In this document: positions 25,001 through 36,095 of the stretch, in pieces | How the letters are laid out: the number at the start of each line of letters is the position of its first letter | Position numbering within the stretch: position 1 is the stretch's first letter | NCBI GenBank assembly: GCA_016801845.1 | Contig: CM028912.1 | Location: 17,792,001 to 17,856,000, forward strand | DNA from: Polydactylus sextarius | Lineage: Eukaryota > Chordata > Actinopteri > Polynemidae | Length of the DNA stretch: 64,000 nucleotides | Direction: 5' to 3' | Program-made: the position numbers and the translations under genes | Notes under the pieces: model-generated | The model's input: the letters and a program-made list of their open reading frames with translations, nothing else | What the model was told of the DNA's origin: nothing | Database searches by the model: none

Positions 25001-25432
25001 TGATGGTTCTCTGATTGCTACTACACTTATCTGCTGGGCTCAACTGATTCACAGTGATTGTTTGAACCTTGTTTGAACTCTTGTAGCTAAAACTGGTCTA
25101 ACAACATGGAGAAAGTCTATTGAGGCCAGTTTCTGTACAGTGGAATTACTACAAAGAAAACACCAGACTTTAATTTTACCTGGCTTTGTGTTGGACATAT
25201 TTTCATCACAATAACCCTTTTTTAGGGGTACTGAAGGAGACCACTTCAGTACTTTAAGGAATCATATAGTGTGCTCAGTAGGGGCAATCATTAAGCTCAA
25301 GGTAGTAAGCAATAATATTATTAGCACATATTTACATATAGCAACTAGAGGTAAATTTGGTTGATGAATGTCAATGTAAAGCTCTCAATCAGCATGCTTA
25401 ATCACTCCTGTGGGGACTTGGGTAAAGGAAGC

Positions 25433-25514
25433 CGTCACGGACAGGATTTGAACCTGTGCGGGGAAACCCCATTGGATTTCGAGTCCAACGCCTTAACCTC
25501 TCAGCCACCGTGAC
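25433..25514 (-). tRNA. tRNA-Ser, anticodon CGA
   Basis: Minus-strand 82-nt gene. The acceptor stem GTCACGG/CCGTGAC pairs 7 of 7 with discriminator G at 25433. The D stem is GCT/GGC with one G-U pair. The anticodon arm is TTGGA-CTCGAAA-TCCAA, giving CGA (complement at 25479-25481). A long variable arm with GGGG/CCCC is the class II hallmark of tRNA-Ser, and the T arm is ACAGG-TTCAAAT-CCTGT. Pol III A and B boxes are internal; the B box reads GGTTCAAATCC. There is no intron and no encoded CCA, as in eukaryotes. No run of four T occurs within about 40 bp downstream, so the terminator is weak or distant. It reads UCG codons. It is isolated, with no neighbouring tRNA in the window. Confidence 0.95.
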
Positions 25515-26294
25515 TGGTTTGTTAGAAACTCATCCTCACGATGATAGTGCACATAGGTTGGATTGGTTGACCAACAAATGACAAGGTGTTTTAACAGCTG
25601 AAGAAGTGTCAATATTTTAAATTCAACAGGGGAGGCAAACTCCAAAGTCAGTTTGTGTCAGGTTAAACTTAGCAGGTAGCTAGCAGATAGTGAAGGAAGT
25701 AGCCGATTTAAGTAAATCATGACAAGTTAAACTAAAACATTAGAAGCAATAAATATTAATAAAAACTGTGTTATTTATCCAGAAGTGTGTTCAGAAGCAG
25801 CCTTCATTGGCTCTCTCTTTCCACACAAGACAACACAAGAACTTTTTGGTGAGGCTCTATCTTCCATTGCAGGTCAAATGGAAGTCAATATAGACAATGT
25901 GCCAACAAGACTCTGTGACTGAATGCGACAATGTGCATCAAGACTTTTCGTTTTTAAAGCACATTGCAGATGGCATGTCAGTGTGAGACACATGAAGGAA
26001 GAAAATTTTGCTTAAGGACACCCATCAGGGTAAGTGAAAATGTATATTAAAGTAATAACTGGGATCCTTACCCATATAGCGGTATTTGCTGCTCTATGCA
26101 ACTTTAATATATCCTCCAAGTTTGGTCCATTAACTCTGTCCCTGTCGTGAGAGTAAGAGCCTCACCAGAACTGTTCATCTGGTTAAATAACTGAGTGTAT
26201 TCCAATCCGTCACCTAAAATTGACATCTGCAGTGGACCAAATACATAGCATGTAGCTTTACTGACTTAAATTGAAGAAAAAAAAAACAACACAT

Positions 26295-26298
<4 letters not shown>

Positions 26299-26340
<42 letters not shown>
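26299..26340. repeat. (TA)n microsatellite
   Basis: Uninterrupted AT alternation of about 42 bases, preceded by an A-rich stretch. Confidence 0.95.
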
Positions 26341-26346
<6 letters not shown>

Positions 26347-28973
26347 TGACTTAAGATCATATTTCATCTTTACATCTTGAGGGGAGCAGATCACTTGTAG
26401 GGTTATGTCATGTAGATATGTCTTTTGTTTTATTTACAAGAGAAAACATTTGACAACCTATTGAAGCCCTAGTCAATAGGAAGGAAATCACCTACCAAAT
26501 ACACAAACATACAACATACACACACACATACACACACACACTAAGAAGGTTTATATAATTAACATTGTAATAATACTCATCAGGAATCAGTGTTCATCTA
26601 AATCTTTGGCTTTGTCAAACGACTTTCACTTTCATTCATACAGTGTCAAGGTCGATGGACTTTACTAAAAAGGAGGCAGCATTACCAACATCATTGTGGG
26701 ACCACAATCAGCCCACACCACTAGTAAAATGGGCTCTTAGTGTCCAACCTACACCATTTCATGACAGTTGTAGGTCCCATGTCAGCAGCCCACTCTTTTG
26801 TGCTTGGTGTGGGCTACATGAGTGCCTGATATTCTGAGGCCCACATATGACCTTACATTTCATGACCCATTTGGGTAAAATGTCACAGACTGATTTGAAC
26901 CGCTGGTTTATTGTATAACACAGGGTATGAAGAAGTACCCTGCTCATCCTCAATGCTCCAAATTCAACTGGTAATTGTGGCAACTGTTACCTTGCAGCTT
27001 ATATTATGCTAGACCATGTTGTTCAGTTGCACAGATGCTTTTTATGCTACAACATTTTTAAGATGAATGGAATCAATTTAAATTGAAGAAAACAGTGTTT
27101 TACACCATAACGTTTAGAAATGGTGTTAGTCCTATTATGTTGGCTTGTTTTCAAGTCTTAATTCTAAGATAGCCAGCTGATAGGTGTTAGTTTTGCTGTA
27201 AATTTTCTGTACACAGACTCAAATATTATTTTTTTAAAAGCAACTACAATTGATAGTTGTATAATAACAGCTGACAATCTGAAAAACAATGTGAACAAGT
27301 GAAAGGGTTCACCCATAGTGAGGAAGCCACATAAAACTAATACCTAAATCTATAGCGCCTCTTGGCTTTATGGAACTTTAAAGTGAGTTTCAGCTCATTG
27401 TTTTGCTCTCTGACCTGCAGCTTCACTGTTTTGGTTTCCTTCTACTCTTCTCGGTATTGTTTTTTTTTTTGCCACAACTGGAAGCTGTTTTCAGGGAATA
27501 AAACTTCAAAAACCTGTTGTGTACTGCCTGTGCAGCATCAGGTAGCACAGTCACAGCTATCTACTGGCTGGTGAATATTTTAAGAGTTAGATCTTCTTTC
27601 AAGACTTGGTAGAGACCAAAACTGAGCTAAAACAGAGTGAATATTGCCTTTAAATTCAAAAGGTTTTGAGACAAATTTTGTAGTACTGTACTCTCCGGAG
27701 ATCCAGTATTCCTTTCAACTGTATATAAAAATCCCAAATGTTTGCCTGAATGGTCTAATCTCTTAAAATGAATCTGTATAGTGAATGAATCTGCCCACTG
27801 CACAGTGTAATACATGTTATTGTTATTGTAATCACCATAGCTGCTGTAACAGCCTGCAGATCTCTGCAGTGAAACTATGGTTCAGTGTTTTTTAAAATGA
27901 CTTCTGTATGCCAATGAGGTATAACAGTCTGCGGGTGTTTGGTGTCAGAGAATAAGAAGCTCAACAGTAGATTCAGCACTCAGATAAACACGATAAGCAC
28001 GTTTGTAAACAAAGGAGTCACCATAATGTTTAATATTTCTCCAGCAGTTGCAGACAATATAATTGAGGTTATAGTGAGAGAAGGAAAGATGGGAAACTGT
28101 ATCTATGTTGTCTTACAGTGTTACAGCATCCTTTTATGAATAAAATATGTTTTGATATTGTCTGTTTGATATTAACAGTAAAAATTAATTCCTGTCAACT
28201 AATCCACATGTCTGCAACTCTAAAAAGCACTATCAATTTAGAACTGATAATATTAGGTAATTGTTTATGACATACACATTAAGTTCTTCCAAAAACTTTC
28301 TGGGAGCTGCCACACACTAATACACAAGTCTCAGCTTAACCAAGTTTGTTGTGTAGAATTGGTCTCATATGAAAAATAATATGAAAAGACAAGCTGTGTG
28401 GTTTACTTTAAGTTGAGTTCCCATCTGGCTTTCTTGCGACATAATTCTGGCTTTTTTTTTGTTGACATGCTATTAAAAGACCAGCCTAACATTATGTTAG
28501 TACACTGGAGCTCTGTGGCACAGAGGAAATTATGCTTTGGATGCAAACAGAATGTTTATGAATGGGATCGATTCATAGTAGATTTTGGTCATTCAATGTG
28601 ATTTGTTAACTATATGAGAAATGTAGAATATGACCAACCATATACTTCAATTTTTTTTAATGTGGTAAGAAAAATAATTTTAGAGGATGTCCTCATGCAG
28701 AGAGTTTCCATTGAGATATTAATATTAGCAGATTTTCATTACATCCACTGTCATATCCAGTATTTTAGAATCTAATTAAGTAAATAATTCATCTTCATCA
28801 AATTAATTACCTTTTATATTTACACTGGGGACTTCGGTCTGCAATATGGAGTGCATGGGTTGAACGTGTCCTGAATGAAAGTAACAAGAGTAGATCAAAG
28901 CATGCTAGATGGTTTGGCCATATATGGCTTGTGAGTGAAATTGAGGACATAATTATTGTAGAAACATAATGAT

Positions 28974-29008
28974 AATTAGCTAATTCATGATGTCTGAATT
29001 AGCTAATT
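28974..29008. repeat. 14-bp hairpin with neighbouring direct repeat
   Basis: AATTAGCTAATTCA (28974-28987) and its exact reverse complement (28995-29008) flank a TGATGTC loop. The string TAATTCATGATGTC occurs at 28981-28994 and again about 31 bp downstream, so inverted and direct repeats overlap, suggesting a local template-switch or duplication event. Confidence 0.75.
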
Positions 29009-29239
29009 AGGTAATTCATGATGTCATAATCATAATTGCATGTAAATTGTGAGGAAAATGTAGTAAATGCTAGGAGCATAAAAAAAATATTGAGATGAAA
29101 AATTATAAATAATTTGTTCTTTATGTTTAATTTTAAAACACAAAGGATAAATATGCAGCATTTATTCCCACAAAATTTAAACCAAAACAAACAAAATTAA
29201 ACAATTCTACACTGCTTCTTTACCCTTAAATCCCCAATT

Positions 29240-29420
29240 ACATTGGAATTCACCTCAGGAAGGAAATGCAGACTCTTCGTTTTTCCAGATTGCTGGCAGC
29301 TCTTTGAAGTCATGTCCACTCGTATGTAATTGATACGAGCAGCCGCTTACAGGATTGTGTTCAAGAGAAACTGCCAGTTAGACTGTCTGTCACTTGCTGA
29401 ACCATAATGATAAATTACAC
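29240..29420. other. candidate conserved noncoding element
   Basis: Moderately GC-balanced sequence with a 7-bp hairpin (CTCGTAT at 29319-29325, ATACGAG at 29333-29339) whose loop holds GTAATTG, a homeodomain-like site. No ORF of note. Candidate only. Confidence 0.22.
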
Positions 29421-30096
29421 CTTTTAATCACTGCAAATGTTGATACTGATGGTGAGCTACCTGCCAAACACCATACACCTAGTGAATACAAACTGGCAAG
29501 TGTGAAGCTGAAATTAACCTCTATATTTCTTTTATGCTTTACGTTAAGTTCTGTATGTACATTGTTTGAAAATCAAAGTTGCAAAGTTTAAGTTGTGTTT
29601 AAGAAAACATTGAACTTGATGATTATCTGTATTGATCTGCACGGTGGCTCCTGGAGAAAGACCAGCCTAGCAACTAAAGAGCTACAATTTACAGTTTTGA
29701 ATCCATTCACAGCTGTCATATACAGTAATTATATGTGACCATCAGTCTTTCCCTGCTGTATAAACTGTACCTGCTTTGCAAGGCAATTACACAAGACCGT
29801 AGTTGACATTGTTTACCATCTTGCCATGCTAGCGAGTTTTCAGATTCACTACAATTTCAGTAACGTAATAAGGTTGGTGGTAGTTTTAAAATCTACAGTG
29901 TACCACATATTGCTCCTCAGATACTACAGTCTACTTATTGATTAAGTTAGTAAATACTTCTCTATTTGATTGCTTAATTGCTCAAAGTTTTCTTAAGAAC
30001 TATTTTTTGTCAATAAGTTTCATCCTAGCATCAGGTTTTAGAATTCTTATAATATGCTGGCCTTTTCTAGGTTAATGAATGTTATATTCAGATGAA

Positions 30097-30180
30097 ATCA
30101 ATTTATTTGTATGGTGCCAAATCAGAAAAATACACGATGGACTAAGGAATAAGGTGTTTTGTAAACAACAGTGATATCAG
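30097..30180. repeat. fish interspersed repeat fragment
   Basis: The stretch AATTTATTTGTATGGTGCCA followed by AATCAGAAAA resembles a very common teleost repeat that reads TTTATATAGCGCCAAATCA. Diverged and short. Confidence 0.45.
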
Positions 30181-32591
30181 AACCAATCAATAGTTGTAAT
30201 AATGACAGTAATAAAAAAATTAATACCACTAATAATAGTAATAATTAAGTACCAGTGTTAGATCTGCCATAAGTTAAGTTTCATGTATTTCCTTTATAAG
30301 AATACAGCATAACACATGAGATTTACACTTGCATTTATTTGTGCTCATCCACAGTTTGATAAATAAGAAAATATTCCATCTTGGCCAAGGAAGCAATCCT
30401 TCGTATTTAATGGTTTTATAGTTAAATGTGACAGGAGAGCCTCTGCTCTTTGAGGGAGCTGTCAAAGAATCTGAGCAGTATTGAGGATTCCGCTGGGAGA
30501 ACTAATCCCTGTATAACAAATAAATTGGACATGAACAATCATACTGAAGCCAGCAAGTAAAACCTGCAGAGGGGGGTGAGGTGGTAAAGGTTACTGTGGC
30601 AACAAACAGCAATGACATGCTCATGTCAACAGAGAAATAGTGAGAGCTGTCAGCTTGTAGAGACTGTTTTGTATATCTGTATACATATTCTTGGATGTTA
30701 CTAATCAGCTGGTAGCAAATCAGCTTATGGATGAGCTAGTGATGATGATGGATGAAGTCAAAGAAATAAAATGTCCAAACCAGATACATGACTCAAAACA
30801 TCACAGACTGTATTTTTTACAGAGTGTAGCTTGGCTTAAAAACAAACCAATGGTTTCATTTACAGTACAAACTCTGATGCCATAATGCATCAATACCATG
30901 TGAGAATTGCTTTTTTAATTTAAATTTAATCTGACTAAACACTCATTTGCATTCTCTTTGTGCAACATGTGCACACACACAAATATTGTTTCCTGCTGCA
31001 GCTATAAAGCACAACACATCAGTTACATTCAAACTTATTACTTAAAAAATACTAGCACTGGCACATGGTCATGTTACAGATTTTGCTTCACAGCAGTAAC
31101 TTAACAGGACTGGGCAAATGTCTCTGCAGTCAGTATAGTTTTTTGTACATTGCTGAGGGATGAGCAGATTTGCAATATCCTGCCATGAAAAAAAAAAAAA
31201 ATTGCTGCACATCTGATCTCACTGTGTATTCTTCAAGCCCCAAAGCCATGAGGTGGGAAGGCAGTTAAGTACCTTACAGATATTTCACATATTGTCTGAA
31301 GAACAAACTAATTTGTCATTATATGACATTTTTCCTTTTTTGTGCAGTGTTGTGAATTTTAAAGGTAGTTTGCCACTTAGAATTAGTTAGTGTACATAGT
31401 AAAACAATGTAAAAAAAAAAAAAAAAGATGAATGACAGAATCAATTGACCTTCTGCCACACCAAGCTTTTGAAGCTTTCTGTGCACATTTTTTTGGCATT
31501 GTGTGTTTACTAGTGACTCATAGTGAAAACCAGTGTTCCTCTTCTTGTTGAAGTACATGGCTGTGTTCAAGTAACTGCCAAAGTTACAGTAAGAATGTGG
31601 TTTAATAGTAATCTGAGCCTCTAATATTCCTTATTCCAAAGTTAGATGAATCCACCTGGGGCAACAGCTGTCAGGTATTTCACTGTGACATGAATGATAA
31701 TGACTGTGATGGCTGATTCCCCTGTAGAATGGTTTGGAGGTTTCTGTAATAACTACTTGCTGCAGTATACAATACATGCTGTATTTTGAGTTCTTGTAAA
31801 ATGCTTCAGCTGCGGTTCCCTGAGTACTTTTTAGTGTCAGGAGAATTTAACACTCACACAGAGTCATGCTAAAAGCACTGCTAGTGTATCCACCCAGTGT
31901 TGACACAAGGATGTTAAATGTTTCTGGGGTTACACCAGTGTGGAGCAAAGCATCTGTGTTATTTTGAAGCATGAAGTGCCCATTGTCATCACACTGAGTC
32001 ATGTCACTTTGCTCATCTTTCCTGCTGTCTGTCCAGCCACCGGCAGAAATCATAATCATGTCATGCCGGGTCCTCCCACTGGGTCTGAACTGAGCAGCAC
32101 CGTGGGTCAGGGGAGAATGGCAGTGCTTGAGATGCCGGCATGGCTGAAGGGAAATACACCAGACAGCCCAATAGACAACATGTACCAATGCCAGAGTTAC
32201 ACAGTGTAAGGGTAAATGCTTTGGACAAGTAGATGCAATAGGTACTGTATATTAGTATCACTTCACTGGAGTGTATAAAGCAGAGTCAATACAAACTCAG
32301 TATTATAAGTTTCACGAAGGTGAAACTGTTGAAACTGTTGAACTCTTTGACTGCATCAGATTGTTCAGACAGAATATAATACTATACATTATATGATATA
32401 GCTTGTTAAATTAGCTTGTAATGAATTAGTTATTTAACTTGCAGGGCCAAAGCTCCATTCTTTGAATTGAAATATTGCTAACCTGACTGCTGACATCTGG
32501 TGTTTGAGTCACTGTTGCATCAAGTTTTGGGGCCAAAAGAAAATGTGAAACGAACAGTTGAGTGAGTTTTTTTAATGTTTATCTTAAAGCT

Positions 32592-32623
32592 ACAACATAA
32601 TAGTCCACAGACTATTATGTTGT
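32592..32623. repeat. perfect 14-bp hairpin, 4-nt loop
   Basis: ACAACATAATAGTC (32592-32605), loop CACA, then the exact complement (32610-32623). Short loop and perfect arms resemble a template-switch product rather than a miRNA or terminator. Confidence 0.8.
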
Positions 32624-32666
32624 TCATTGTTTCATCAACAGCGTTCTTTAGGATCCTACTGATTTT

Positions 32667-32668
<2 letters not shown>

Positions 32669-32697
<29 letters not shown>

Positions 32698-32698
32698 G
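32669..32698. repeat. GA microsatellite
   Basis: (GA)n with one ATGA interruption. Confidence 0.9.
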
Positions 32699-33539
32699 CT
32701 GAGGTGTAACTGATACACCTTGTAATGTTAGTGTTAATACTACTACATATATTACAGTATGGAACACTTAACACTCGACCAATATGATGCATCAGTTGTT
32801 GCATGTTACAAGACATGTTTTTGTTTAAAAAGTGGATAATATCCACAGTATATACAGTATATGTGCACATTTGAACAGTTATTTTCACAACTCAAGAGTC
32901 CATTTCACAGCTGGCCGACAGCAAACTATTCAGAGGCATGTGTGTAGCTCAGTTTATGAACATGCAGAACAGATGTAGCATGCAGCTGGACCAATCGCCT
33001 AATCAACATGTGCAATCAACAGTGTGTCTGCTGCTACCTGAGGCACAAACAAACTTCCCAACAAAACAGTCTATCTGGACAAGCTTGTGTTTGTTATCAC
33101 CTAGATCAAGTTACCACAGCAAAAAGGAAACACCCCACACTTCCAAGAATATTTTGTTACACTGAAACAGCCATAACTTAAAGTGCCAAATTAAATATTT
33201 ACAACATAGGGTGTAGAGGCCAGAGGAGTCAGTCTGACCACAGACAGGGCCATTACTTTGAAGTGTACTGTGCACTACATGTGCTCCAGATCATGCTAAT
33301 CAGCTGCCTGCTGAGTAATCAAGCATACAGGATGGTGTTAAATCAAACCCAAAGAGGACATCAGAGGTCATCACAGTCACTCACAAGTTCAGTTCAGACT
33401 ATAAAAAAAAACCCTTTTAAATGAGACATAAAATGTCTTCAAGAATTTCAAGCAAGCAAGTTCAAGTAATCAAATGATTATAGAATACCATGACCTAAAC
33501 GACTAACTATGGATTGGAAATGTACAAAAACATTTCCAA

Positions 33540-35225
33540 TTCCTCACATGGCTCCACCCTCCCCTGCCTGTTCTCCTCACCACTAACAACCTTGACCTTT
33601 GCTCCAAGTTCCTCAACTTTTTCCAGGCTAAGGTCGACACTATTCACCAAATATTCCAAACACATCCAACCTCTCCTCCCAGTGTGGCTGTGGCACTGGA
33701 TGGCCTCCCTACTCACCCCAAATGCTCTCTTTCCTTCTTTGCTCCAATGAATGTCATGCCAACTCCATTGGTGAAGGCCTGCCTTCCTGTCCTTTGTACT
33801 TTCATCACCAACATAATCAACTCCTCCCTAGCATCTGGTGTTGTTCCTCCCAGTTTCAAAACTGCTTCCATCACTCCTGTCTTGAAGAAACCTAGTCTGG
33901 ACTCTGATGACCTTAGCAACTTTAAGCTCATCTCCAACCTGCCTTTCCTCAGCAAGATTATGGAAAAAGCAGTGGCTGCCCAGCTTTACCAACATCTGTC
34001 CAACAATGAACTATGAACCCCTGCAATCTGCCTACAGAGTACACCACAGCACAGGGCCTGCCCTCATCAAAATAACTGACGTCCTTCTCATCGCTGCAGA
34101 CTTTGGCAAAATCAGTATCCTCGACCAGTATCGAATCACTTTCCTCATTCTCCTTGACCTGTCCACAGCTTTTGATACGGTTTCACACTCAATCCTCCTC
34201 AAACACCTGCCCCATCACCGGTACAGCCCTCACATGGTTTCAGTCTTCCCTCTCAGACGAATCTCAGTTTGTTACCATTTACTACACTTCCTCTCCCCTG
34301 CTCCAGTCAACCACGGTGTCCCTCAAGGCTCTGAGCTTGGTTCCATCTTTTTCACCATCTACCTATTCCCCCTTGGCCAGATCATGTCACCATGGTCTAA
34401 ATTTCCACTGCTATGCTGATGATACCCAACTCTATCTCAGCACTTCACCATCCACTCTGGATAAGGTAAAATGTCACCATATCCAGTAAACTGCCCTCAT
34501 GCTATAAAAATTTTGATGACAACCAACCTACTCCAAGTAACAGTAAAAAAACAGAGCTCATGGTTGTGGCCTCCAATCCAGTGCCCTGGAAGGTTGGGAT
34601 CTCTTCCTCCACATTGATAGCTCCATCCCACAAAATATGCAACCTAGGCATCATCATGGACTCCACCATCACCAGGACTGCTTTCTACCACCCCAGGAAC
34701 ATCTTCCATCTCTGGCCCTCACTCTCTGACTCTGTTGCTGAAACCCTGATTCATGATTTCATTTTTTTCTGTCTAGACTACTGTAATGGAGTCCTGCAAG
34801 AGGTTTCCAGCAAAACCGTGGACAGGCTCCAATACGTGCATAACTCAGCTGCCTGGGTTCTCATTTACACCAAGCCCTGGCAGCACATCACTCCAACCCT
34901 CATCCATCTCCACTGGCTCCTGGTAAAATACCACAGCTTATAAACTCCTCCTCCTCACTTACAAATGCCTCCATGAACTTGCCCCACCCTACCCGTCTGA
35001 CTTTCTCTACAAACACACTTCTTCCTGGAATCTGTGGTCCTTAGATGTGGGCTTGCTGTCCATACCTAGCACCAAACTGAAAAGTTTCTGTTACAGAGCT
35101 TTCAGCATAGCCACCCCAACCTTGTGGAACTCCCTCCCTTCTTCCTTCCCAATATTCACAATGCTCCAACCCTGGACACATTTAAATCACTCCTCAAAAC
35201 CCACCTTTTCATCATAACTTTTCCC
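33540..35225 (+). pseudogene. LINE ORF2 remnant (reverse transcriptase)
   Basis: RT motifs are visible in shifting plus-strand frames: LVKACLPVL...SSLASGVVPPSFK (33763-33860), then FKLISNLPFLSKIMEKAVAA (finger region) ending at a stop at 34014-34016, QSAYRVHHSTGPALIK, LLDLSTAFDTVSHSILL (motif A with catalytic Asp), NHGVPQGSELGSIFF (motif B), and YADDTQLYLS (motif C, YADD at 34412-34423). After the catalytic core come DYCNGVLQEVSSKTVDRLQY and LLLLTYKCLHELAPPYPSDF, the conserved ORF2 tail. The YADD frame differs from those of motif B and the finger region, so at least two frameshifts separate the pieces. Confidence 0.85.
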
Positions 35226-35378
35226 CATTCAGTATAAATCTGACACTCAGCCTTTTCCTTTTTCTGTTTAGTGTTTTCTTTTGTCTGTTTTAGGGTGTAT
35301 GTTCCCCCACCCCCAAACACCTACTCATGTTAATGTAAAGCACCTTGGGTAGTCTGAAAGGCACTATACAAATGCAAG

Positions 35379-35382
<4 letters not shown>

Positions 35383-35409
<27 letters not shown>
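35383..35409. repeat. (ATT)n LINE tail
   Basis: Trinucleotide ATT repeat directly after the LINE 3' UTR, interpreted as the retroposon tail rather than an independent microsatellite. Confidence 0.85.
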
Positions 35410-35969
35410 CATGTTTGATGATTTCAAAACAAAAAAAGCTAAAAGCTTAACTTTGTCATTTCTACGCAGAGGGCAGAAAATCAAGTTATCTTAGAGCATG
35501 ACCAAGCTGTTTCCTTCAAAGTCACCTTGGGTCCAGGTCCATGGCTGCTCTTCACTGATCAGACAGGATGACTTGATGTAGCGGAATGATTTTAGCCCAG
35601 AGAGCAACTTGAATGTGAAGAGTGAAGAGTGTGCATTGTGCAGCAGCAACACACTGGAAAATGCGCATGTCTATAACAGGAAAGATTTAAAGTGCATGTA
35701 GTAGTACTGCAATTTTCTAAACTACTATTACTACTACTACTACATTTAAAGTGGATCAATTTACCTGAAATAAAAAAAAAAAAAAATCCTTACTCAAACT
35801 ATAAACATTTTTTTGACTGACCATTTGAACTATTTGATTCTCAAAAATAAAATTAAGCAAAATCAATAAATAAATTTAAATTGATCAGCAACATTAACTA
35901 CTCAAGTAAAGTACAGATCCTCAAAACTCTAACTCTAATTCAGTCCTTAAATAGTGGGTCCTTCTCAAA
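35410..35969. other. unique noncoding sequence
   Basis: No gene recognised. A short TAC-rich repeat sits at about 35721-35742 and an A run at about 35771-35785. Confidence 0.45.
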
Positions 35970-36095
35970 TATACCGTAAAGCTGCAAATAACAATCTGGG
36001 CATTTATTTTCCCAAATGACTCAACAGACCCTGCGTTTATTTGGGACAGACATCTATATGAGACAGACATTTATTTTTTTAAGACAAACTACCAT
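35970..36095. repeat. degenerate fish repeat with 18-bp periodicity
   Basis: Contains near-tandem units, GGGACAGACATCTATAT then GAGACAGACATTTATTT, preceded by TTTCCCAAATGACTCA. It recalls a widespread teleost nonautonomous DNA element with repeated GAGACAGGCGTTTATT units. Boundaries are uncertain. Confidence 0.45.

Larger units (their letters stand above)
19831..25432. other. unique noncoding sequence
   Basis: About 5.6 kb without recognised genes or transposons. It includes a poly-A tract (22062-22085) and a candidate conserved segment (20440-20660) listed separately. ORFs here are short and unrelated to families I know. Confidence 0.45.
25515..30096. other. unique noncoding sequence
   Basis: No gene or transposon recognised. 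It holds a TA microsatellite (26299-26340), a hairpin with an adjacent direct repeat (28974-29022) and a candidate conserved segment (29240-29420), listed separately. A loose CA-rich patch lies at 26515-26541. Confidence 0.45.
30181..33499. other. unique noncoding sequence
   Basis: No gene or transposon recognised. Contains poly-A runs (about 31188-31201 and 31411-31426), a perfect hairpin at 32592-32623 and a GA tract at 32669-32698. The 113-codon minus-strand ORF at 31847-32188 has no recognised motif. Confidence 0.45.
33500..35409 (+). mobile_element. L2-like LINE, 3' half, degenerate
   Basis: 5'-truncated non-LTR retrotransposon on the plus strand. It starts within ORF2 upstream of the reverse transcriptase, runs through RT and the C-terminal region, and ends with a 3' UTR carrying AAAGCACCTTGGGTAGTCTG and an (ATT)n tail (about 35383-35409). 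Short-motif 3' tails and the gene order suit the L2/CR1 group. The endonuclease is absent, the usual result of incomplete target-primed reverse transcription. Frameshifts make it inactive. No target-site duplication could be settled. Confidence 0.83.

Noticed and set aside
31847..32188. 113-codon minus-strand ORF
   Set aside because: No recognisable motif, and open frames exist on both strands over the same bases.
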